From Singulisphaera acidiphila DSM 18658 (GTDB taxonomy: Bacteria; Planctomycetota; Planctomycetia; Isosphaerales; Isosphaeraceae): 64,000 nt of DNA. The stretch covers positions 3,038,001 to 3,102,000 of the forward strand of contig NC_019892.1 in assembly GCF_000242455.2 (NCBI RefSeq), written 5' to 3'. This document shows, piece after piece, positions 17,676 to 28,284 of the stretch. How positions within the stretch are numbered: the stretch's first letter is position 1; each line of letters starts with the position of its first letter. Both the position numbers and the translations under genes were made by a program. The notes beneath the pieces were generated by a model that saw only the letters and a list, made by a program, of their open reading frames with translations, had not been told where the DNA came from and made no database searches.

Positions 17676-17936
17676 TCCAATGGCTCCTTTTGCCTGGAGA
17701 AGTTGACTGAAGCGGAGACAGCTTCTCTCTCAGAAGTGATGGGGTCGGTGCCTTCACGCTGCCCTCGGCGGAACCACCGAGAGAGACCATCCTAGTGGCT
17801 GAAAATCTCGTGTGCCGTTTTTCACACACGCAAAAACAACTCACATGTTCAATCGATCTATTTTAATCCGAGGATTTCTGTGCGTCTCCTCTTCGAAAAG
17901 GGGGGGGCGCCTGAACCACGTTGGTGAAGGCAATGG

Positions 17937-20900
17937 TTACCGCCGACTCAGATCGGCAAGCAGGTGGTCGTAAGCCTTGCGTTCGAGCGGATGGAGCTTG
18001 TCAATCTGGAGGCCCGCAGCCCTCGCGCTCCGGATCGCGGTGTCGGCCCCCTCCCGGTCCTTCGCCAGGAGGCGAGCCTGGGCCAAATGCAGATATTTCT
18101 CCGGCGAGGGACTTCCCGAGAGGGCGACTTCCAGGTCTTTGATCGCCAAATCGCTCCGATCCATCTTCATGTAAATGACGGCTCGTGTATCCAGCAGGTC
18201 CGGCGTCGGGCCCGCCAAGGCAATGGCCTGACCGATGACGGTTAGGGCCTCGGCCCCCTTGTTTTCAGCCGCCGCAAGGAGCCAGGCCAGATTGTTCAGC
18301 GGGCCGTCGTTCCCCTTGCTCCGCTCATGAATCCGTCGATAGAGCGCCTCGGCTTCCCGGTAGTTTCCCTGGAAACTGGAAAGGTTCGCGAGGTCGAACA
18401 GGAGCATGATCGAATCGGGATTTTTCTCGACCGCCGCTTCGATCCTCGCCCCAATGCGGCGGATCTGCTCGTCATCGGCCTTGGCCGCATAGACAATGCG
18501 AAGGCTGGAACGGCCGACCGCCTCGGGATTGCACGCTGTCCACGCCCGATCAATGAGGTCGAGCGCCTCGGGGAGTTGCCCCCGACGCCCGAGGTACTCC
18601 GCGAGGAGTAAGCCGGTTTCCGGTTGTTTGGAACGCTTGACCGCGTCGCGATACATCGCCTCGGCCGCATCAGGTTGGCCCAATTCTTCCAGCAGCGCCG
18701 CGAAGATGGGAAGATAGGCATCCTTATTTTTGACGTAGTCCTTGAGTAAAGTGGCGGCGTCAGTCCCGTGGTCTCGAGCCGCGAGCAATCGAGCCTTCAA
18801 CTCAATCGTCTGGGGGTGCTCGGGCAGCGCCTTCTCGAGACGGTCGAGCCAAGTCTGTGCTTCGTCAGTCTGCCCCTGTCGTATCAGGCTCCGCGTAAAG
18901 GCAGCCAGATATAACGTATTCTCGCCGTCTGTAGAGAGCAGGCCGAGCATCAAGGAGTGAGCTCGGGGCCAATCGCCCCCGGATTCGTAGAGTTGGGCCA
19001 GGACGAACTGCTCGTCGGGCGTGGAGGGCTGACGCCGTTCCAACTCCTCGAGCGTTCGGATCGCATCGCGCAGGCTGCCCGGCACTTTCGCCAGGAGGAT
19101 GGCTTTGGCTCGCTGGTCCTCAACGTTATCCCGAGTCTGGAGGTTGCGATTGATCAGCGCCAGGCCCTCCCGGATCTGCGGATAGCCGCCCTGGAGGGCC
19201 AGGCCGAAGGCGCGCTTGCGCCGCGCCCAGAGAACCAGCGGCTCGGATGATTGGATCCTGGCGTCGAGAATCCGCTTCAAATACGGATCGGCCTTCGCAA
19301 TCTTACCGATGCGCAGGTAGAAATCCGCAACGACGCGGAGGGTTGCTGGGTCATGAGGCCGAACGGCCAGGGTCGCCAGAAACTTCTCCTCGGCCCGATC
19401 CAGATCGCCCGCCGCCATGAAGCAGAGCGCCAAGGCAAGCGGGACGCGCTCGGGGGGGAGCTTGCTCTCTGCCTGCCGGATCGCAGCCTCAGCCTGCTCT
19501 TTCCGGTCGGACTTAGAAAGATATTCAACCCAGGCGATCCACGTTTCAGGGACGGTATCCGCCAACTCCAAAGCGCGACGGAACGAGGCCTCGGCCTTCA
19601 CCCGCTCTCCGGCCGACCAGTAGACCTGGCCGAGCCAGAGATGGTCCCGGTAGTCTCGCGATTGGGACGAGACCGCTCGGCTCGCCAACTCCAGGGCCTC
19701 CTTCCGGTCTTGGTGCCGCAGCGCCTTCTCGGCGGCCAATTGCCCCAAGATCCCGGTCGACTGCCCTTGATCGAGCAGCTTCTGAACGACGCGATCGGCC
19801 TCCTCGTAGCGCCGCTGACGGTTCAAGAGCTCGACGACACGACGGATCACCACGGGCTGCCGCTCCCCGCGATCGATGGCCCGAATGAAGGCATCGGCGG
19901 CCGGTTCCGGAGCTCCCTCCTGCTCGGCAATCGCAGCTTCGAGGAGCGGCACCTGGGACCACTCTGGCCGCCGCTTGGCGGCCTCGGCGAGCAGGAGACG
20001 GGCCTGATCGAACCGCTTCGAATCGCCCTGCCGAGCCTGGCGAACCAAGAGAGTCGCCTCGCCAAAACGCCAGAGCACTCCGTCCTCACCTTCGATGTGG
20101 CGGAGACGTTCAACAGCCCGAGACAACGCCTCCTCGTCCGAGTGATCCCCAACTCGAAGGGCCAGGTCGAACAGCCGGGTCGCGGCGCGGAGGTCATCGG
20201 GCCGCCGTTCCGCCACATGGGTCCAGAGCTGCTCGGCCCGACGGACATCACCGATTTGAGCGAAGCCATCGGCCAGCCCATTCTCGAGGCGGATCCGGTC
20301 GTCATCGGAGAATGCTTCGAGGTGCTCCGTCAGTGACTCCAGGGCCTTGCCAGCACCAGCACCGCCGCGCTGGGACCAGGAGTTGGCGCGGGCCAGCCGA
20401 AGCTCGACCCGATCGCCAAGTCGCCTCTGGGCCTCGTCGAGAACCGAGAAGAGGTCCTCATACTTGCCCTGGCGCCCGGCCAGGTTCGCCAAAGCGATCC
20501 AGAGGTCGACCCGGTTCGGCTCCGACTTCTGGGCCTGCTGGAGCCGCTCGCGGGCCTCGTCGAACTGCCCCCTGGCCGCGAGGGCATCGGCACGGAGGAT
20601 CGTCACCTCGGCGGCATCCGTCGGCGCCCGATCCGCCTCGTTCAGCGCCTGGTCAACCTCCGGCCAGCGACGCTGTTCGTCCGATAATTGGAGGTTCCGT
20701 GCGAGCAGCAGCCGCGCCACGGCGACCCTGGCCTCGGAAACCTCGGGAGCGACCTTGCGGAACTCCTCAAGGGCCTCGTCGGGGTGGCCCAGGGCCATCA
20801 GAGCCGACGCCTGCTCGAGTTGGGCGGGCACGCACCTGGGCTCGAGGGTCAGGGCGCGTCGACTGGCAATCAGTTGCTGATCGGGATTCCCCAGTTGTTC

Positions 20901-22265
20901 GTAACACTGAGCGAGGAGAACGTCGGCCTGGGTTGTCAGACCCTTCAGGTCGAGCACGTTCGCCATCAGCGACCGGGCCGTTTCCAGACGACCGATGGCC
21001 TCGGCCCGCTGCCCTTCGCTCATCAGGAGACGCGCCTCGAGGTAATCGACGGCCGGTTGAAAAACATCCGCCTGCTTGCGCAGCCGGGCAATGACCGCTT
21101 TAGCTTCCGGTCTCCCCGTGCTGATCAACCGATCGGCCAGATTCCATTGCAGATTTTTCTGATTGGGCAACACCTGATCGCCCCGACGCAGAACGGCCAC
21201 TGCCTCTTCGAGCCGCCCCGCCTTGGTCTCGATTTCAGCCAGGCCCTGGTACATCCGCACGTCTCGAGGATATCGCTCCACGCCTCGTCCGAGGAGCGCT
21301 CGCGCTTCCGCGAATCGGCCCTTTTTGAGGGCAATCTCACCGGCGGCCACGATGACGTCAGCCGCTTCCGGAGCCAGTTGCTGTGCTCGCCTGAGATCCT
21401 CCGAGGAACCCGGCAAGCCTGACTCCTTACGGTATTGCGCCCGCGCCAGGTAAGCGTGGTAGGAATCGGAGTTCTTGGCGACGAGGCCATCCCGAATCTC
21501 GCCCGCGTCCATCACCCGATCGGCCTGCGCCGGATCGCTGAGCGGCCCCCGAAGCAAAGCGGCCTGGCGGACATAAAACTCAACCCGATCCGGAGCCTGC
21601 ATGAGCGCGAGCCGGTAGCATGCCAAGGCTTTCCGATAGCAGTCATCGGCCTCATCGCGTCGGCCGGTCCGCGCCTGCTCATCCAGGCAACGGGCGAGAA
21701 GGGCCTCCAAATCAGCATCGGGGCGTGCCAGGAGTTTTACCAGGGCAGGGGGCGGCGCTTGCTGGGCATCTTGACGCGCGAACGCGAGGAGCAAGTCTTC
21801 GAGGCGGCTGCGATCCTCCAGCTCCGGCCCGCCGCCGCCTGTCGATGGCTCGAGAAGGAGGATGACCAGATGCTCTTTCGCGACCTTCGACATCCCAAGC
21901 TCGGGCGACATCGCCAGTTCTGCGGCGCGGCGACGGATCTTATCGCGGTCGGAGGTGTGCTGGAGAGCCCGTTCAAGGAGTTGCAGGGCTTGCAATCGAC
22001 CTTCGCTCGTCGTCGCACTCTCGGCGAGCGCCAAGGCATAACGTCCCAAGACCTTGCCATCGTCGGGCCGGAAGGCCAGGTAGCGTCCCAGGTGCTTCTT
22101 GGCCCCACCGAGGTCCCCTTGCTTTTCAGCCCGGTCAGCCTGTTTGAGCAGCGCCCCGACATTGCGTTTCTGCAAGAAACCATGGACCCAGTGCGTCCCG
22201 CCGCCGAGCAAGGCGGAGGTCACGATCAGGCCGAGCAGGAACTTGCCATCAAGCCTTCGTTTCAT
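17937..22265 (-). CDS. Large membrane-anchored TPR protein, 1442 aa
   Basis: Scaffold-type protein. After a short basic start (MKRRLDGKF) comes one membrane segment (LLGLIVTSALLGGGTHWVHGFL). The remaining about 1400 residues are tetratricopeptide-like helical hairpins (e.g. LLKQADRAEKQGDLGGAKKHLGRYL, AVLRRGDQVLPNQ, EADRVVQKLLDQGQ, AEAMYRDAVKRSKQPETG). The anchor suggests a periplasmic TPR superhelix. Giant TPR proteins (PrsT) are known partners of exosortase/PEP-CTERM polysaccharide loci, and AlgK/BcsC-like TPRs assemble export complexes, so a role in glycan export is a fair inference. The start is the ATG at 22265-22263; the upstream open frame lacks a signal-like sequence. Confidence 0.88.
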   Translation of the reverse strand: MKRRLDGKFLLGLIVTSALLGGGTHWVHGFLQKRNVGALLKQADRAEKQGDLGGAKKHLGRYLAFRPDDGKVLGRYALALAESATTSEGRLQALQLLERALQHTSDRDKIRRRAAELAMSPELGMSKVAKEHLVILLLEPSTGGGGPELEDRSRLEDLLLAFARQDAQQAPPPALVKLLARPDADLEALLARCLDEQARTGRRDEADDCYRKALACYRLALMQAPDRVEFYVRQAALLRGPLSDPAQADRVMDAGEIRDGLVAKNSDSYHAYLARAQYRKESGLPGSSEDLRRAQQLAPEAADVIVAAGEIALKKGRFAEARALLGRGVERYPRDVRMYQGLAEIETKAGRLEEAVAVLRRGDQVLPNQKNLQWNLADRLISTGRPEAKAVIARLRKQADVFQPAVDYLEARLLMSEGQRAEAIGRLETARSLMANVLDLKGLTTQADVLLAQCYEQLGNPDQQLIASRRALTLEPRCVPAQLEQASALMALGHPDEALEEFRKVAPEVSEARVAVARLLLARNLQLSDEQRRWPEVDQALNEADRAPTDAAEVTILRADALAARGQFDEARERLQQAQKSEPNRVDLWIALANLAGRQGKYEDLFSVLDEAQRRLGDRVELRLARANSWSQRGGAGAGKALESLTEHLEAFSDDDRIRLENGLADGFAQIGDVRRAEQLWTHVAERRPDDLRAATRLFDLALRVGDHSDEEALSRAVERLRHIEGEDGVLWRFGEATLLVRQARQGDSKRFDQARLLLAEAAKRRPEWSQVPLLEAAIAEQEGAPEPAADAFIRAIDRGERQPVVIRRVVELLNRQRRYEEADRVVQKLLDQGQSTGILGQLAAEKALRHQDRKEALELASRAVSSQSRDYRDHLWLGQVYWSAGERVKAEASFRRALELADTVPETWIAWVEYLSKSDRKEQAEAAIRQAESKLPPERVPLALALCFMAAGDLDRAEEKFLATLAVRPHDPATLRVVADFYLRIGKIAKADPYLKRILDARIQSSEPLVLWARRKRAFGLALQGGYPQIREGLALINRNLQTRDNVEDQRAKAILLAKVPGSLRDAIRTLEELERRQPSTPDEQFVLAQLYESGGDWPRAHSLMLGLLSTDGENTLYLAAFTRSLIRQGQTDEAQTWLDRLEKALPEHPQTIELKARLLAARDHGTDAATLLKDYVKNKDAYLPIFAALLEELGQPDAAEAMYRDAVKRSKQPETGLLLAEYLGRRGQLPEALDLIDRAWTACNPEAVGRSSLRIVYAAKADDEQIRRIGARIEAAVEKNPDSIMLLFDLANLSSFQGNYREAEALYRRIHERSKGNDGPLNNLAWLLAAAENKGAEALTVIGQAIALAGPTPDLLDTRAVIYMKMDRSDLAIKDLEVALSGSPSPEKYLHLAQARLLAKDREGADTAIRSARAAGLQIDKLHPLERKAYDHLLADLSRR

Positions 22266-24278
22266 GATTGGGAATATCCTCGGCCGATTGCTCCTTGCCC
22301 CATCGGGCCAGTAACAATCACCGGCAAAGATGGTGAGGGACGATTCCGATCCCGAGCAACCCGCATCATCAAATCGCACGCCCCGCCGTGGCTGAGCGAA
22401 ATCCATCGCACCGCGCACCCCACATCGGGATGCACACCGATTTCATCAATTTGATCACCGCAGTCCCTTCGTCGGGCTTGCATGCGCCTGAGGTGGCTTC
22501 GATTGCGAGCCACCCGATAGGGGGTTCGTTTCTCGACCCACCGGAGCGGCGAACAACGACACCACACCACCGAGGCTCGAGCGGCCAGAATTCCACTCGC
22601 TCAAACTCCCATTGCCACGGGCAAGGCGTTTCTGCTCTGATCTCTCAAACGCCGTGCGCAGCGGTTCAGGCATCGACGGAGATTGCCTCCACAGGAAACG
22701 GCTTGATCGGCCGTTCAACGCTGCACGCGTACATGTCGCTCCGCAGACTCCTTGCAATCGCTTGGCGCGAGTCGAACAATCTTTTCATGGCCACGAGCCG
22801 AGTTTTCTCGATCGTCGAGCCTGGAGACGACGCTGAAAGAAAAGTCCCCACTTGGAGAACGGGCGATCACGAACCGGAAGTGGCAAGTCCCCGTATCTCG
22901 CGCACGGCGGCTCTCACAAATCTAGCCATATCTTCGAGTTCCGTCAGCCGAAGAGCGATCCGCTTCATTCACAACGGCACTTCAAATCGCTCACGATGGG
23001 GCCAGTAACACGAGGCCCCTTCGAAACACTTATTCCGTGTCACAACTAGCGTCTGCTCATCTCTTGTAATCAAAATTGCAGAGTGATCTGTACGAACCTG
23101 AATTTGTAGACTATGGTATGAGTATCGCAGTCGCGGTTCGCTTTGCTCGAGCCGCGATCTCATCCGAGGCTTGGTCATTCCTGACCGGCGTCTCAACCCG
23201 TACCAACTAACCTGATTTTCAAGATTTGACCCGTAAGGCGAGGTCGCCTGCCGACCTAAGCTGCCGGAAAACCGAGATCGGCCTGAGATATCAAAGCAGA
23301 ACGGAGGAATGGTTCGACTCGAGGCCTGAATCGGCTTTGCTTCCTCAACGTGCGAGTCACCTTCGCGGATCGACCGAGCGGTGAGAGGGGAGGCATCGAT
23401 GTCAAAGGCGCGTTTCCCTTGCCATTGCTGATGTTCGTTTCCAGAAGGACGCTCGCATGCTCACGCAGTTTTCCTGGCGGACGCTAGCCTTCGTGGCCTC
23501 CTGGCGTAACGCAATGGCCTACGATCACCGGCTTCGACAACAAAATCACGATTTCGCATCTGTACAGCATTGACTTTGCGAATCGGTCTTTCCTACAATT
23601 CTGCAGGCAATCTTTCTCGACGTAACAGGAAGAGCTTTAACCGGCTCGTCCCCTAACGCAGTGACGATTCCGTCTGTTGGGATAGGATTGCCCGTTTTTA
23701 GCTGGCCCACCCTTCGATTAGATAATTCTTATCCGACAAATAGATAGCCAGTCGTGGTTCTCATCCAACGAGAATTACGGTCGACTTCGGTCTCCGAGCA
23801 GGAAGATTCGCGGCATTCGTCGCCAATCACCACCGAAAAGCACAGCCCCTTGTTTCATGGAGGAGAATTCAGTGGAAGCCTGACGGCTACGCGTTGTCCT
23901 CAACCCGGACACCCCAGGCCGAAATTTCCACGCAACGGCGTTGAGGAAAACTCGCGGCATACGGCGGGCCCTGTCCGCATTCGGGAAATCTCGCTCGTCG
24001 CCAGTTTTACATGCTTGAGTTCAAACACCTGAGCACGACCTCAAACTGATTAGTAGAGACGTTCTTCCGTAAGTTCTATTCCTTTTCGTTTCATCAGCCC
24101 GGTCCACGACAACTCAACCGCGTCTCTGAGTCGCCCCCCAACTCCTCTCTGGAGAGGTGGGTTCGGACCTCGGCTCTGGCTTGCGTCCGCATCACAGTGT
24201 CGCTTCTGGACTCGGGGAGACTTCCCCACCCCGAAGCAGTTCCTATCCCGTCTTGATTCGCAACGCGAGGACGTTTGG
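22266..24278. other. Divergent intergenic region, no gene seen
   Basis: Two kilobases between the minus-strand TPR gene and the plus-strand PKD gene. Several short open frames exist on both strands but none has a ribosome binding site, domain or membrane pattern. It must carry both promoters; I could not identify them. Confidence 0.55.
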
Positions 24279-27200
24279 ATGATGAAGCCGTCTTGGCGGA
24301 GTTTCCTGCAAACGCGAAAGAGCAAAGACCAGCGAGCCTCGAGAGTCAAACTCCGACTGCGGGTTGAGGCCTTGGAAGAGCGGCAGCTCTTGGCCACAGG
24401 GGTCGGTTCGTACTCGTTCAATCTTGGGACGATCAGTTCCTCGGTCGCTTCGAAGGCGACCAACGTCGCCCCGACCGCACAGGCGGGTGGTCCTTACTCA
24501 GGAACGGCAGGTCAGGCGCTGACGTTCAAGGGCTCGGCCACCGACCCGAATCCCGGCGACGCCGCGGCTGGGTTTACCTACACCTGGAACTTCGGTGACT
24601 ACTCGCCGCAAGTCAGCGGGCTCGGACTGTCGAACCCGAGCCATGTCTACGCGACAGCGGGCACATACAGGGTCTTCGTCACCGCGACGGACAGGTACGG
24701 AGCCACCGGCCCCGTTAGCATCGCCACTGTGACCATCGCCCCAGCATCCACAAAGCCGCTGACCGCCTCCGCAGGCGTGTCCTACACGGGCAAGGAAGGA
24801 TCGGCGATCACACTGAAGGCGACAGCCTCCGGCGGGAACGGGTCGTACACCTATGCCTGGGACCTGAGCAACAACGGGAACTATACGACAGCAGGCCAGA
24901 ACGTCTCCACCACATTCCAGGATAACGGCACCTATACGGTCGGACTCCGCGTCACCGATTCCGCAGGCCGGATTGCGCTGTCGACGGCGACCGTGACCGT
25001 GGCCAATGTCGCTCCGACCGCACAGGCGGGTGGACCTTATACCGGCACGGCGGGGCAGTCGCTCACCCTCAAGGGCTCGGCCACCGACCCCAGCCCCATC
25101 GACACCGCTGCCGGGTTCACCTACACCTGGGACTTCGGTGACGGATCGGCAAAAGTCAGCGGGCTCGGACTGACGAACCCGAGCCATGTCTATGCGACGG
25201 CGGGCACGTATACCGTGATCGTCACCGCTACCGATAAGGACAAGGCGACCAGCCCGGGTTCCTCCGCCATCATCACCATCGCACCCCCGGCTCCCCCGCC
25301 GCTCATCGCCTCCACGGGCGGGACCTACACGGGCAATGAGGGTTCAGCGACCGCTCTCAAGGCAACGGCCACCGGTGGAACCGGCCCTTACACCTACGCC
25401 TGGGACCTGAGCAACAACGGGACCTACACGACGGTAGGCCAGAACGTCTCCGTCACGTTCCCGGATAACGGCACCTACACGGTCGGACTCCGCGTCACCG
25501 ATTCTGCAGGCCGGACCGCATTGTCGACGACGACCGTGACCGTGGCCAACGTCGCTCCGACCGCATTTGCAGGCGGACCTTACACCGGCACGGCGGGGCA
25601 ATCGCTCACCCTCAAGGGCTCGGCCACCGACCCCAGTCCCATCGACACCGCTGCCGGGTTCACCTACACCTGGGACTTCGGTGACGGATCGGCAAAAGTC
25701 AGCGGGCTCGGATTGACGAACCCGAGCCATGTCTACGCGGCGGCAGGCACGTATACCGTGATCGTCACCGCTACCGACAAGGACAAGGCGACCAGCCCGG
25801 GTTCCTCCGCCATCATCACGATCTCACCACCGGCTCCCCCGCCGCTGGCCGCCTCCGCAGGCGGGACCTACACGGGTAAGGAGGGTTCAGCGACCGCTCT
25901 CAAGGCAACGGCCACCGGCGGAACCGGCCCCTACACCTATGCCTGGGACCTGAGCAACAACGGGACCTACACGACGGTAGGCCAGAACGTCTCCGTCACA
26001 TTCCCGGATAACGGCACCTACACGGTCGGACTCCGTGTTACTGACTCCACCGGCCGGACCGCTTTGTCAACGGCGACCGTGACCGTGGCCAATGTTGCTC
26101 CGACCGCATTTGCAGGCGGCCCCTACACAACCCCGGCGGGGCAGTCGCTCACCTTCAAGGGCTCGGCGACCGATCCGAGTTCGGTCGACACGGCGGCCGG
26201 CTTCACCTACACCTGGTCGTTCGGCGATGGCACGGCCAATGCCGCCGGCAAGAACCTGACGAATCCGAGCCATGTGTACACAACGGCGGGGACCTACACA
26301 GCGACCTTGACCGTGACCGACAAGGACGGCGCAGTCAGCTCCGCGGTCACAGCCGTGGTCACCGTAACCAAGCCTGGAGGAACCACGCCCCCTACGGATT
26401 CGGCCCTCTATGACAAGGCGTTGGTCAAATGGCAGTCTCAGATGATCCAGTACGGCCGGCAGGCCGCCGCCGAGCTTCACTCGGCCACCGGTGATGCAGC
26501 CCTCAGCGCGACCTACTACGACTCGGCACGGGTGTTTTACCAGATCGCCGACTACACCGGGGACTCATCGTGGTTGACGGCGGTCAACGACTCCCTCAGG
26601 ATCTACCGTGACAATTATGTGACTCCCAACAAGGGAAATGTCCCGGGCTACTTTAACTTCACGAACGGGCTCCTGGAGAACTATCGCCGCACCGGCAACA
26701 CCGCCTCCCGCGACGCCGTTCTGGCCATGGCGTCAGCCATGTACGGTGGCGACTCCGTCCCGGCAAGCGATACCGCCCCTTGGTACCTCAGCCGTGAGGT
26801 GGCCTATAGCCTTCTGGCCAATGTCAACGCCGAAACGCTCGGTGGGCCACATCGCGCCCGGACCGACTTGCTGGCAAACCAGGCCTTGGGACACCTGGAT
26901 CAATGGACTGTCTCCAAGACGGCCACTTATGTGCGTCCGTTCATGGTCGCTCTGACCTGCGAAGCGTTGATCGCCTACCAAGCCCAGACGGGCGATAGCC
27001 GGGTGCTCCCAGCGATTCGCACCGCCCTGGATTGGATCTGGGCCAATTGCTGGAACGCCAGCGCCCGCGCCTTCCAGTACACCAACATCACGGCCCCCGA
27101 CGGCTCGGGCGGTACTGAGGCGGCTCCCGACCTGAACCTGCTCATCGCCCCTGCCTTCGGGTGGTTGTACCACCAGACGGGCGACACGACGTACCGCGAT

Positions 27201-27329
27201 CGGGGCGACGCGATCTTCGCAGGCGGAGTCGATCAGGCCTGGCTCGTGGGAGCCAAACAGTTCAACCAGAACTACCGCTGGAGCTTCGCCTACGTGCAGT
27301 GGAGGGCCGAACCGACGCTCGGCAACTAA
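24279..27329 (+). CDS. LEPR-XLL / seven-PKD-domain surface protein with C-terminal helical-barrel-like domain
   Basis: 1016 aa and the only plus-strand gene inside the locus. Residues 27-39 (LRVEALEERQLLA) are the planctomycete LEPR-XLL N-terminal signature found on large exported proteins. Residues 62-700 are seven PKD-type beta-sandwich domains of two alternating kinds: four beginning APTAQAGGPY or APTAFAGGPY and three beginning ASAGGTYTGKEG. Each ends in the usual FGDG...HVY..AGTYTV core. Residues about 705-1016 are an all-helical domain with repeated Trp/Tyr motifs (ADYTGDSSWL, GHLDQWTVSKTATYVRPFM, YRDRGDAIFAGGVDQAWL), homologous to the whole mature protein at 29452-30516. Lyases and hydrolases with alpha-toroid folds look like this, so a polysaccharide-acting enzyme held on PKD spacers is my inference; the family is not one I can name. 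Confidence 0.9.
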   Translation: MMKPSWRSFLQTRKSKDQRASRVKLRLRVEALEERQLLATGVGSYSFNLGTISSSVASKATNVAPTAQAGGPYSGTAGQALTFKGSATDPNPGDAAAGFTYTWNFGDYSPQVSGLGLSNPSHVYATAGTYRVFVTATDRYGATGPVSIATVTIAPASTKPLTASAGVSYTGKEGSAITLKATASGGNGSYTYAWDLSNNGNYTTAGQNVSTTFQDNGTYTVGLRVTDSAGRIALSTATVTVANVAPTAQAGGPYTGTAGQSLTLKGSATDPSPIDTAAGFTYTWDFGDGSAKVSGLGLTNPSHVYATAGTYTVIVTATDKDKATSPGSSAIITIAPPAPPPLIASTGGTYTGNEGSATALKATATGGTGPYTYAWDLSNNGTYTTVGQNVSVTFPDNGTYTVGLRVTDSAGRTALSTTTVTVANVAPTAFAGGPYTGTAGQSLTLKGSATDPSPIDTAAGFTYTWDFGDGSAKVSGLGLTNPSHVYAAAGTYTVIVTATDKDKATSPGSSAIITISPPAPPPLAASAGGTYTGKEGSATALKATATGGTGPYTYAWDLSNNGTYTTVGQNVSVTFPDNGTYTVGLRVTDSTGRTALSTATVTVANVAPTAFAGGPYTTPAGQSLTFKGSATDPSSVDTAAGFTYTWSFGDGTANAAGKNLTNPSHVYTTAGTYTATLTVTDKDGAVSSAVTAVVTVTKPGGTTPPTDSALYDKALVKWQSQMIQYGRQAAAELHSATGDAALSATYYDSARVFYQIADYTGDSSWLTAVNDSLRIYRDNYVTPNKGNVPGYFNFTNGLLENYRRTGNTASRDAVLAMASAMYGGDSVPASDTAPWYLSREVAYSLLANVNAETLGGPHRARTDLLANQALGHLDQWTVSKTATYVRPFMVALTCEALIAYQAQTGDSRVLPAIRTALDWIWANCWNASARAFQYTNITAPDGSGGTEAAPDLNLLIAPAFGWLYHQTGDTTYRDRGDAIFAGGVDQAWLVGAKQFNQNYRWSFAYVQWRAEPTLGN
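24766..26385 (+). repeat. 540-bp tandem coding repeat (two PKD domains per unit)
   Basis: Three consecutive 540-bp units (180 codons, one PKD of each type). The units starting near 25306 and 25846 are almost identical over long stretches of DNA, while the first unit and the end of the third are more diverged. The pattern fits repeat expansion or gene conversion within the gene. Confidence 0.85.
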
Positions 27330-27420
27330 CCCACTTCGCGGAGGTATCGGCAGGCAGTGGCCACCCACTGCTTGCCGGCCTGCCCCCCCCAGGCTCTGAT
27401 GTTTCTGTTCGGTAGACCTA

Positions 27421-27447
27421 CGGGGCAAGGACATCGTCCTTGCCCCG
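27421..27447. terminator. Hairpin terminator between convergent genes
   Basis: CGGGGCAAGGAC (27421-27432) and GTCCTTGCCCCG (27436-27447) make a perfect 12-bp stem with a 3-nt loop, 92 bp after the PKD gene and 91 bp after the end of the right-hand operon. The T-rich tail is weak on both sides, so it may serve both genes with moderate strength. Confidence 0.65.
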
Positions 27448-27537
27448 TCGTTCTCATTCCATAAACCCACAGCACTATTCGCACATCATTTCTCATTGAC
27501 TCTTAATTCACAAACACTCCTCGCGATGGGCGTTCAC

Positions 27538-28284
27538 TCATTTCACGGCACGGATCAGCAGCAAGGTTCCCGGCCGTTCGTAACGGATCGCGCGGCGATC
27601 CCAAAAGTCCGCGAGCGGACGTAACGGTCGCGGCAGGTAAGCGTTCCATTGGCCGACTCGGGAGAGGTTGATAAATTCGACGGACTGGAACTTGGCGGCA
27701 TGGCGACGGACTTGTTCCGGAGTGTTTGTCCGATAGTAGACGGGATAGTCCTCATACCGCTCGACCCCTCGCTCGCCGTGGAGCAAGTCGAGGTAACGCG
27801 ACTTGAACCGCAGGCGATCGGCCAATCGAGAGGCCTGGGCAAAGGGATGGCGACCGTCAACGGTCATGGCCCAGAAGGTTCCGCCGACGCGTAAGGTCTC
27901 GAAGAGCTTCTCCCAGAAGGGCAAGGGCGAGGGGAGGTGCTCCAGCACCATCACGGCGAAGGCCAGGTCGATCGAGCCTGGCCTGATGGGGGCTTCTTCG
28001 AACCGGGTCCGGTGGGTCTCGCCAAAGTGACTGGCAAGTGGAATCTCCGGATCCGGCTCAATCCCGATATAGTGGCCTGCCAAGTCCGCGATCGATCGCT
28101 GCAGAGGGACGCTGCCGTCAAGTCCGCGACCGCAGCCGATGTCCAAGATCGTTGGGCCGCCACCCAGACATCGGGCCTCCTCGGCGACCAGATCCCGGAA
28201 GATACGATCCCGCCACTCGCCACCGCGATAGCGCTTGAGGTAGGGAGTCCATTCGGTCGCGAGATCGATCAATTCGGCGCTCAT
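27538..28284 (-). CDS. SAM-dependent methyltransferase (class I)
   Basis: 248 aa. The SAM site is TILDIGCGRGLDG near residue 45. The following acidic end of strand 2 (YIGIEPDPE) and the post-IV motif (LAFAVMVLEHLPSPLPFWEKLFETLRVGGTFW) are as in the Methyltransf_11/25 group. In this setting it may methylate a sugar hydroxyl of the glycan or cap the chain. It overlaps the upstream GT2 by four bases (ATGA) and is the last gene of the right-hand operon. Confidence 0.85.
   Translation of the reverse strand: MSAELIDLATEWTPYLKRYRGGEWRDRIFRDLVAEEARCLGGGPTILDIGCGRGLDGSVPLQRSIADLAGHYIGIEPDPEIPLASHFGETHRTRFEEAPIRPGSIDLAFAVMVLEHLPSPLPFWEKLFETLRVGGTFWAMTVDGRHPFAQASRLADRLRFKSRYLDLLHGERGVERYEDYPVYYRTNTPEQVRRHAAKFQSVEFINLSRVGQWNAYLPRPLRPLADFWDRRAIRYERPGTLLLIRAVK

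Noticed and set aside
17676..17936. Sigma-54 type -24/-12 promoter for PEP-CTERM gene 1
   Set aside because: Such promoters drive PEP-CTERM genes in some proteobacteria, but the GGCAC-like strings here lack a correctly spaced TTGC partner.
18957..21422. Several plus-strand open frames of 90-360 codons opposite the TPR gene
   Set aside because: Antisense shadows caused by GC-rich third positions; the TPR frame on the minus strand shows clear helical repeats.
22388..23008. 206-residue plus-strand open frame in the TPR/PKD intergenic region
   Set aside because: No ribosome binding site, Ser/Arg/Thr-rich random-looking composition, no motif or span.
24498..25730. Long minus-strand open frames within the PKD gene (e.g. 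repeated SEPADFCRSVTEVPGVGEPG)
   Set aside because: They are antisense shadows of the PKD repeats; their internal repetition only mirrors the coding repeat.
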